Shown here: piece by piece, positions 7,076-11,532 of the stretch
Position numbering within the stretch: the stretch's first letter is position 1
Layout of the letters: each line of letters begins with the position of its first letter
From: Sediminibacterium ginsengisoli
GTDB lineage: Bacteria; Bacteroidota; Bacteroidia; Chitinophagales; Chitinophagaceae
DNA: 11,532 nucleotides
Direction of reading: 5' to 3'
NCBI GenBank assembly: GCA_943326215.1
Contig: CALPSK010000009.1
Span: forward strand, 1-11,532
Notes under the pieces: generated by a model
What the model was told of the DNA's origin: nothing
What the model saw: the letters and a program-made list of their open reading frames with translations, nothing else
Database searches by the model: none
Program-made: the position numbers and the translations under genes

Positions 7076-8308
7076 ATGGCCTTGAATATTATTTGGATGG
7101 CTTTTTTTGTGATTGCCTTTATAATTGCCCTCTGTAAACTTGTTTTTTTGGGCGATACAGCCATTTTCAAGTTATTAGCCGATGGTATCTTTGATTCTGC
7201 TAAGTCCTCTGTAATTGATGTTGCCTTCCCACTAGCAGGCACCATGGTCTTTTTCTTAGGTTTGATGAATATTGCTGAAAAAGCAGGGGCTATTCAAAAG
7301 CTAGCCAAATGGATGAATCCCTTTCTAAGTCGTTTATTCCCTGAAGTACCTGCTAATCATCCAGCCATGGGTCAGATGGTGATGAACTTTTCTGCCAATA
7401 TGTTAGGATTAGATAATGCAGCCACTCCTTTTGGTTTAAAAGCCATGGAAAGCTTACAAAGTTTAAACCCTGAAAAAGAGAAGGCCACCAATGCACAAAT
7501 TATGTTCTTGGTATTGCATACCAGTGGACTTACCATTATTCCTTTAACCATTATCTCTTATAGGTTGGCTGCAGGCTCTCAAGATGCGGCTAGTATTTTT
7601 ATACCCTGCGTTTTAGCTACCATTGGAACCACACTTGCTTCCATATTAATGGTAGGGTTTTATCAAAAATTAAAATGGGATAAGGTTTTAATTGGCTGGT
7701 TGATTGGTTTGGTATTAATAATGGTGGGCGTATTATTTGGAGTGAATTCTTTGAGTCCTGTAAATAAAGAAATATTTTCTAAAGTCATTGGTAGCGGATT
7801 ATTACTCGTAATTATTGTGGGCATTATTCTAGGAGGGGCTTATAAAAAAGTTTCTGTATTCGATGCCTTTATTGAAGGGGCTAAAAATGGCTTCGAGGTT
7901 ATTGTAAAAATTATACCTTATTTAGTAGCCATGCTTGTAGCTATTCGTGTATTTAGAGATAGCGGTGCCATGAATTATGTTTTAAATGCAATTACTTATT
8001 TAATTCAACTTACAGGAATGAATACTGAATTTATAGGAGCACTCCCTGTGGCCATTATGAAACCATTAAGTGGAAGTGGGGCTAGGGGAATGATGTTAGA
8101 TATATTTCAAAACCAAGGACCCGATTCTTTTGTAGGAAAATTAGCCTCTATATTTCAGGGCTCTGCAGATACTACATTTTATATAATTGCACTTTACTTT
8201 GGAAGTGTGGGCATTAAGAAAATAAGATATGCTTTATGGGCTGGCATATTTGCAGATATAATAGGGGTGGTCATTGCCATATTAATTGGCTATGTATTTT
8301 TTAAGTAA
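7076..8308 (+). CDS. Nucleoside-recognition (Gate) domain membrane protein, fused SpmA-SpmB type
   Basis: 410 residues, polytopic membrane protein. Residues 1-200 match spore maturation protein A: an N-terminal hydrophobic helix, EKAGAIQKLAKWMNPFLSRLFP at about 68-89, HPAMGQMVMNFSANMLGLDNAATPFGLKAME at 95-125, and ATNAQ. Residues 235-410 match spore maturation protein B: FDAFIEGAKNGFEVIVKIIPYLVAMLVAI at about 262-290, KPLSGSGARGMMLDI at 329-343, GPDSFVGKLASIFQGSADTTFY at 348-369, and YFGSVGIKKIRYAL. Each half carries a Gate/nucleoside-recognition region (PF07670-type). Firmicutes have two separate genes of under 200 codons each; here they form one reading frame with no sign of a frameshift. 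The name comes from sporulation in Bacillus, but this organism shows nothing of sporulation. Transport of a small molecule is plausible; the substrate is unknown. Upstream, TATATTAG at 7050-7057 is only a near match to a -7 box. Confidence 0.93.
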   Translation: MALNIIWMAFFVIAFIIALCKLVFLGDTAIFKLLADGIFDSAKSSVIDVAFPLAGTMVFFLGLMNIAEKAGAIQKLAKWMNPFLSRLFPEVPANHPAMGQMVMNFSANMLGLDNAATPFGLKAMESLQSLNPEKEKATNAQIMFLVLHTSGLTIIPLTIISYRLAAGSQDAASIFIPCVLATIGTTLASILMVGFYQKLKWDKVLIGWLIGLVLIMVGVLFGVNSLSPVNKEIFSKVIGSGLLLVIIVGIILGGAYKKVSVFDAFIEGAKNGFEVIVKIIPYLVAMLVAIRVFRDSGAMNYVLNAITYLIQLTGMNTEFIGALPVAIMKPLSGSGARGMMLDIFQNQGPDSFVGKLASIFQGSADTTFYIIALYFGSVGIKKIRYALWAGIFADIIGVVIAILIGYVFFK

Positions 8309-8366
8309 TATCCCCCATAATTAGTGCTGAAAAATTAATGAATTGATAAATTCTTAAGAGTATCTA

Positions 8367-8777
8367 CTACTTGCCCTGGCTCATTTTCATGACTTCTTTC
8401 CACTCTTTATCTGTAACAGATTGTACGGATAATCTTCCTAATCTAACCAAGGCCATATCGGCTAAATTGGTATTGGCTTTTACGTCAGCTAATTTAACTG
8501 GATGTTTTAGTTTTTCATGAGGTGCAAAGTCGACCGCTAACCAGGCGGTTTCTTCTGTAGTAGGGTCTTGGTAGGATTCTTTAATTACTTTGGCGATGCC
8601 TACAATTTCCATACCCTCATTACTATGGTACCAAAAAGCGAGGTCGCCTTTTTTCATAGACCTTAAATTATTACGGGCGCCATAATTTCTTACACCATCC
8701 CAAAATGTTTTTTTGTCTTTGACAAATTGATCCCAAGAGTATTTGAAAGGCTCAGATTTAATTAACCAATAGGCCAT
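8367..8777 (-). CDS. EVE domain-containing protein (THYN1-like)
   Basis: 136 residues, essentially one EVE domain of the PUA-like fold. Motifs in order: YWLIKSEP at 3-10, the YSWDQF segment at 13-18, FWDGVRNYGARNNLRSMKKGD at about 25-45, AFWYHSNEG at 47-55, VGIAKVI at 59-65, and MALVRLGRLSVQSVT at about 108-122. These are the hallmark blocks of the bacterial homologues of thymocyte nuclear protein 1. EVE domains are known or proposed to bind modified bases in DNA or RNA through an aromatic pocket; the conserved Trp and Tyr residues are present. A stand-alone domain gives no clue to the partner. It starts 12 bp after the LutA-like stop and is probably the second gene of that transcript. No restriction or defence gene is nearby, so a defence role is not supported here. 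Confidence 0.92.
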   Translation of the reverse strand: MAYWLIKSEPFKYSWDQFVKDKKTFWDGVRNYGARNNLRSMKKGDLAFWYHSNEGMEIVGIAKVIKESYQDPTTEETAWLAVDFAPHEKLKHPVKLADVKANTNLADMALVRLGRLSVQSVTDKEWKEVMKMSQGK

Positions 8778-8789
8778 AGGGGAATATTT

Positions 8790-9509
8790 TTAATAACCAC
8801 TAGCAAGTACATCTGCTAAATGTAGTATTTGTACATTATTGCCATTGAATTTCATGCGTCCATCCAAATGCATTAAACAACTTAAATCGGTGCTAATTAA
8901 ATACTCCGCATTTGTATTTATAACATTCTCAATTTTTTGATCGGCCATTGACACACTAATGGTATCATACTTCACGGCAAAACTTCCTCCAAAACCACAA
9001 CAGGTTTCTACTTCATTCATTTCCACTAATTCTAAACCAGCCACTTTTGATAAAAGTGTTCTAGGTTCTTGTTTAATATGACATTCTCTTAAACCCGCAC
9101 AACTATCATGATAGGTAGCCTTGCCTTCAAATTTAGCACCTAGGTCGGTTACATTTAAAATTTTCACCAAGAATTCTGAAAGCTCAAACATTCTATTAGT
9201 TACTTTTTTAGCAGGACTTTGAAAAGCGTTATTCTCAAAAATTTTACCAAAATTATTTCTTACAAATCCTGTACAACTTGCACTAGGGCTCACAATATAA
9301 TCGGTACTATCAAAGTCTTGTACAAATTTGGTACATACGTCTTTAGACTCACTCCAAAAACCAGCATTAAAAGCAGGCTGGCCACAACAGGTTTGTTGTT
9401 CATTGTATTTAACCTTACAACCCGCTTTTTCTAATACTTTAATGGTATTATAAGCAGCTTGTGGATACAATTGATCCATAAAACAAGGTATAAATAGCTG
9501 TACTGTCAT
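8790..9509 (-). CDS. lutA: LutA/YkgE-type (Fe-S)-binding oxidoreductase subunit with two CCG domains
   Basis: 239 residues, the same length as Bacillus LutA (238). Two cysteine-rich CCG modules are visible: C9, C31, then CCGQPAFNAGFW at 41-52 and C79 in SPSASCTGF; and C137, then CCGFGGSFAVKY at 170-181 and C211. These coordinate Fe-S clusters in the LutA/LldE/GlpC/HdrB superfamily. In known systems LutA works with LutB and LutC to oxidise L-lactate to pyruvate in the cytoplasm; neither partner gene lies in this window, so they are elsewhere or this is an orphan paralogue. The downstream neighbour is an EVE-domain gene. The promoter-like box sits 5 bp before the ATG. The family is certain; the lactate role is inferred from similarity. 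Confidence 0.87.
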   Translation of the reverse strand: MTVQLFIPCFMDQLYPQAAYNTIKVLEKAGCKVKYNEQQTCCGQPAFNAGFWSESKDVCTKFVQDFDSTDYIVSPSASCTGFVRNNFGKIFENNAFQSPAKKVTNRMFELSEFLVKILNVTDLGAKFEGKATYHDSCAGLRECHIKQEPRTLLSKVAGLELVEMNEVETCCGFGGSFAVKYDTISVSMADQKIENVINTNAEYLISTDLSCLMHLDGRMKFNGNNVQILHLADVLASGY

Positions 9510-9513
9510 GTAT

Positions 9514-9521
9514 CAAAAATA
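9514..9521 (-). promoter_or_regulatory. -7 box (TATTTTTG) immediately before lutA
   Basis: The minus strand reads TATTTTTG, a match to TAnnTTTG, ending only 4 bases before the ATG at 9509. Transcription would then begin at or next to the start codon, implying a leaderless or nearly leaderless mRNA. No TTG is seen at -33. The terminator just upstream makes an own promoter for lutA necessary, which supports a promoter here. Confidence 0.5.
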
Positions 9522-9528
9522 AGAATAC

Positions 9529-9548
9529 TTAGCTAATAATTAAGCTAA
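9529..9548. repeat. Inverted repeat TTAGCT-N8-AGCTAA upstream of the lutA -7 box
   Basis: Six-base perfect arms (9529-9534 and 9543-9548) separated by eight AT-only bases. It lies between the terminator and the lutA -7 box, about where a -33 element would be, so it could be an operator. Short AT-rich arms of this size occur by chance, so support is weak. Confidence 0.3.
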
Positions 9549-9550
9549 AA

Positions 9551-9588
9551 TAAAAAGGCATTCTCCACATTTGGTGGAGAATGCCTTT
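9551..9588 (-). terminator. Rho-independent terminator of the pdhA/TPR transcript
   Basis: A perfect 15-bp stem (AAAGGCATTCTCCAC at 9554-9568 pairing with 9574-9588) closes a 5-base loop. On the minus strand it is followed by TTATTTTAG-type T-rich sequence, with the stem's own closing T residues extending the tract. It begins 20 bases after the stop of the minus-strand TPR gene at 9609, the expected position. On the plus strand only a short AAAAGCTTTT follows, so the signal is directed to the minus strand. Confidence 0.88.
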
Positions 9589-9608
9589 AAAAGCTTTTGG
9601 GAAATAGA

Positions 9609-10262
9609 TTAAGGCTGAACCTTCAATCTATTGATATACTTATCGGCCTGGAAGCCTTTTTCTGTTTTAGGATATTTAGTCTTGATGGTTGTGTAAATTT
9701 CAATAGCATCATCTGCCTTGCCATTGATTTCTAACAAAGAAGCGGCACGGAATAAATACTCAGCAGAAATTCCTTCATCTTCTGGGAAATGACCACCTGC
9801 TTTTTTATAATAATCTATAGCCTCTTCGTTCTTTTTTAAATCCGCGTAAGCGTCGCCAATAGTTCCGTAAGCGATAGCTTGTACTTGTTTAGCAGAAGTG
9901 GAGAAGTCCTTCAAATATTCAATTGACTTATTGTAATCGTTCAAACGGTAATAACTAATACCGGCATAGTAATTAGCTAAATTAGCTGCCTTCGTTCCAC
10001 TATATTCTTTAATAACATACAATACGCCTTTATTCGTTCCATCTCCGTTTAATACATAGTTAGAAGAGTCTAATCCAAAATATTTTTCTGCAACATACAT
10101 AGTGTCAGCAGCCTTTGCTTCTCTTGGGTTTTGATACAATTCTGTATAGCCAAAATAAGCTAATACAATTACTACTAAAGCAGTTAAAGTATAAGTTAAG
10201 GTTTTCTGATTTTTCTTTACAAAATCTAAAAAGGGGTGTTTTTCTTGGTGTAATTCGCTCAT
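9609..10262 (-). CDS. Membrane-anchored TPR protein, YfgM-like (TPR_21 type)
   Basis: 217 residues. A short N-terminal cytoplasmic segment (1-20, charged) precedes one membrane helix at about 21-39 (TLTYTLTALVVIVLAYFGY) with no lipobox or cleavage site, so it should be a signal anchor with the bulk outside the cytoplasm. The following LYQNPREAKAAD (about 42-53) is typical of the Bacteroidota members of this family. From about 92 onward there are three to four TPR units (for example AANLANYYAGISYYRLNDYNKSIEYLK, AIAYGTIGDAYADLKKNEEAIDYYKKA, AEYLFRAASLLEINGKADDAIEIY), ending with a YPKTEKGFQADKYI cap. In E. coli YfgM associates with the SecYEG translocon and periplasmic chaperones; that role here is inference. 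It starts 16 bp after pdhA, shares its transcript, and is followed by the terminator at 9551-9588. Confidence 0.88.
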   Translation of the reverse strand: MSELHQEKHPFLDFVKKNQKTLTYTLTALVVIVLAYFGYTELYQNPREAKAADTMYVAEKYFGLDSSNYVLNGDGTNKGVLYVIKEYSGTKAANLANYYAGISYYRLNDYNKSIEYLKDFSTSAKQVQAIAYGTIGDAYADLKKNEEAIDYYKKAGGHFPEDEGISAEYLFRAASLLEINGKADDAIEIYTTIKTKYPKTEKGFQADKYINRLKVQP

Positions 10263-10278
10263 ATATTTTTATTAAAAA

Positions 10279-11274
10279 TTAGTCTACAATAAATGGATAA
10301 GATGAATCAATATATACATCTTTCAATAATTCACTTTCATCAGGCCATGGACTTTCTTCTGCAAATTTTACAGAAGCTTCCACAATACCTGCAATTTTAT
10401 CATCAATGGCTTTTAGTTCTTCAGCGGTAGCAAATTTATTATCAAGAATAGTAGCATGTACTTTTGTAATAGGATCTTGATTTTTATAATCTTCCACCTC
10501 GTCCTTAGAACGATATTTTTGAGGATCTGATACAGAGTGACCTCTATAACGATAGGTTTTCATTTCTAATAAAGTAGGGCCTTCACCATCACGTGCTCTT
10601 TTCACTGCTCTCACCACACCTTCATGCACCGCTTCTGCAGTCATACCATCTATTTTATCAGAAGGCATTTCATAAGCATCGGCTAATTTATAAATATCAA
10701 TAACATTACTTGTTCTTTCAATAGAAGTACCCATTGCATAATTATTGTTCTCGCAAATAAATACTACAGGTAATTTCCATAGCATGGCTAAGTTAAATAC
10801 CTCATGCAACATACCTTGTCTTGCAGCACCATCTCCAAAAAAACATAAAACCACATTTTTTGAACCACGGTATTGTTCCGCAAAAGCTAAACCAGCACCT
10901 GTTCCTATTTGAGCACCCACAATACCATGTCCTCCGAAGAAATAATGCTCCTTACTAAAGAAGTGCATACTGCCTCCTTTGCCTTTAGAACATCCTGTTG
11001 CCTTACCATATAATTCAGCCATGGCTGAATTGGGACTCATGCCTTTTGCCAAGGCTAAACCATGGTCACGGTATCCAGTAATGAAGGGGTCTTCTTGGTT
11101 GGTAGCTGTCATACAGCCAGCGGCTATGGCTTCCTGTCCATTATAAACGTGGAAAAAACCTCTGATTTTTCCAGCCATTTTATACATCTCTTCTGATTTG
11201 GATTCAAACTGACGAATTAACTGCATGAGTTCGTACCAATAGAGATATGTTTCTTTAGAAAATTTTTGGGCCAC
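10279..11274 (-). CDS. pdhA: Pyruvate dehydrogenase E1 component, alpha subunit
   Basis: 331 residues. The thiamine-diphosphate motif runs from GDG (147-149) to NNN (176-178) with CFFGDGAARQGMLHE and FICENNNYAMGTS. Other hallmarks are GFFHVYNGQEA at 39-49, GYRDHGLALAKGMS at 67-80, GKATGCSKGKGGSMHFF at 90-106, GGHGIVGAQIGTGAGLAF at 114-131, and the active-site loop YRYRGHSVSDPQKYRSKDE at 241-259. With E1 beta it decarboxylates pyruvate and passes the acetyl group to the E2 lipoyl domain. The start is GTG: the encoded MAQKFSKETY matches the N-terminus of relatives, an in-frame TAA lies three codons upstream, and the next ATG (residue 17) would cut the first helix. AAAGGA precedes GTG by only 2 bases, too close for a normal ribosome site. 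E1 beta and E2 are not adjacent, since the next gene is a TPR protein. A promoter is seen at 11295-11328. Confidence 0.96.
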   Translation of the reverse strand: MAQKFSKETYLYWYELMQLIRQFESKSEEMYKMAGKIRGFFHVYNGQEAIAAGCMTATNQEDPFITGYRDHGLALAKGMSPNSAMAELYGKATGCSKGKGGSMHFFSKEHYFFGGHGIVGAQIGTGAGLAFAEQYRGSKNVVLCFFGDGAARQGMLHEVFNLAMLWKLPVVFICENNNYAMGTSIERTSNVIDIYKLADAYEMPSDKIDGMTAEAVHEGVVRAVKRARDGEGPTLLEMKTYRYRGHSVSDPQKYRSKDEVEDYKNQDPITKVHATILDNKFATAEELKAIDDKIAGIVEASVKFAEESPWPDESELLKDVYIDSSYPFIVD

Positions 11275-11283
11275 AGTCCTTTA
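11273..11283. repeat. 11-bp direct repeat copy A (ACAGTCCTTTA) at the pdhA start codon
   Basis: ACAGTCCTTTA recurs exactly at 11332-11342, 59 bp away. This copy covers the first two bases of the pdhA GTG codon and the bases just before it; on the coding strand it reads TAAAGGACTGT. The two copies bracket the pdhA promoter. It may be a protein-binding site pair, a small duplication or chance. Confidence 0.5.
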
Positions 11284-11294
11284 ATTTTGAGCAG

Positions 11295-11328
11295 CAAATA
11301 TACTGTTTTCTACCATAAAATAGAGCAA
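11295..11328 (-). promoter_or_regulatory. pdhA promoter, TTG-N23-TATATTTG
   Basis: On the minus strand TATATTTG (11302 down to 11295) is a perfect TAnnTTTG -7 box, and TTG (11328 to 11326, inside TTTTTTG) lies 23 bases upstream, at the long end of the spacing accepted for Bacteroidota promoters. Transcription would start near 11290, giving a leader of about 15 bases before the GTG. It lies between the pruA stop and pdhA, so pdhA can be transcribed independently of pruA. Confidence 0.65.
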
Positions 11329-11331
11329 AAA

Positions 11332-11339
11332 ACAGTCCT

Positions 11340-11342
<3 letters not shown>
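11332..11342. repeat. 11-bp direct repeat copy B (ACAGTCCTTTA) at the pruA stop codon
   Basis: Second copy of the repeat at 11273-11283. Here its last three bases form the pruA stop (TAA on the minus strand), and it lies just upstream of the TTG element of the pdhA promoter. Confidence 0.5.

Positions 11343-11532
<190 letters not shown>

Noticed and set aside
7054..7245. Minus-strand open frame of 63 codons overlapping the start of the SpmAB-like gene
   Set aside because: Antisense to a strongly conserved coding sequence; no family features.
8309..8366. Convergent gap after the SpmAB-like gene searched for a bidirectional terminator
   Set aside because: No stem of useful length and no T tract; nothing recognisable in 58 bp.
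8367..8777. EVE protein as part of a modification-dependent restriction or defence island
   Set aside because: It is a single-domain protein with no nuclease, helicase or methyltransferase neighbour; surrounding genes are housekeeping.
9219..9434. Plus-strand open frame of 71 codons within lutA
   Set aside because: Antisense shadow; the lutA frame carries conserved CCG motifs over the same bases.

Overview
The window reads as chromosomal DNA of a Bacteroidota bacterium, most likely from the Chitinophagales/Chitinophagaceae side. The evidence is AT-rich DNA (roughly mid-30s % G+C by eye), very short intergenic gaps, almost no Shine-Dalgarno sequences, TAnnTTTG-type -7 promoter boxes, an outer-membrane beta-barrel with a TonB-receptor-like C-terminus, an HU-CCDC81-like domain protein and a fused SpmA/SpmB-type membrane protein. 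The lineage is inferred from these features; no rRNA gene is present to confirm it.

Layout. (1) Positions 1-4978, plus strand: a tight four-gene run with gaps of 6, 2 and 2 bp. It encodes a TPR protein (5' end outside the window), a plug-less TonB-receptor-like barrel with a striking lysine-rich tract behind its signal peptide, a small tail-anchored protein with tandem HU-like domains, and a zinc-ribbon SAM methyltransferase. (2) Positions 5032-6997, minus strand: a glutaminyl-peptide cyclotransferase lipoprotein downstream of the universally conserved ATPase YchF. (3) Positions 7076-8308, plus strand: a nucleoside-recognition/Gate membrane protein that fuses SpmA- and SpmB-like halves, divergent from ychF. 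(4) Positions 8367-9509, minus strand: an EVE-domain protein behind a LutA-like Fe-S protein. (5) Positions 9609-11532, minus strand: a membrane-anchored YfgM-like TPR protein behind pyruvate dehydrogenase E1 alpha (pdhA, GTG start), preceded by the 3' end of delta-1-pyrroline-5-carboxylate dehydrogenase (pruA).

Regulation visible in the sequence: a good promoter (TTG-N23-TATATTTG) between pruA and pdhA, a strong 15-bp-stem terminator after the pdhA/TPR unit, and a TATTTTTG box so close to lutA that its mRNA may be leaderless. ychF has a similar box.

How the genes fit together: pruA, pdhA and lutA are central carbon and amino-acid catabolism (proline to glutamate, pyruvate to acetyl-CoA, lactate oxidation). 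The first block looks like an envelope-associated cluster. Most of the window is ordinary core genome. I see no CRISPR array, phage, insertion sequence, toxin-antitoxin or recognisable defence locus, and no tRNA or rRNA. The least explained part is the 1-4978 cluster. No intergenic gap exceeds 300 bp; the largest is about 99 bp (9510-9608) and holds the terminator and the lutA promoter.
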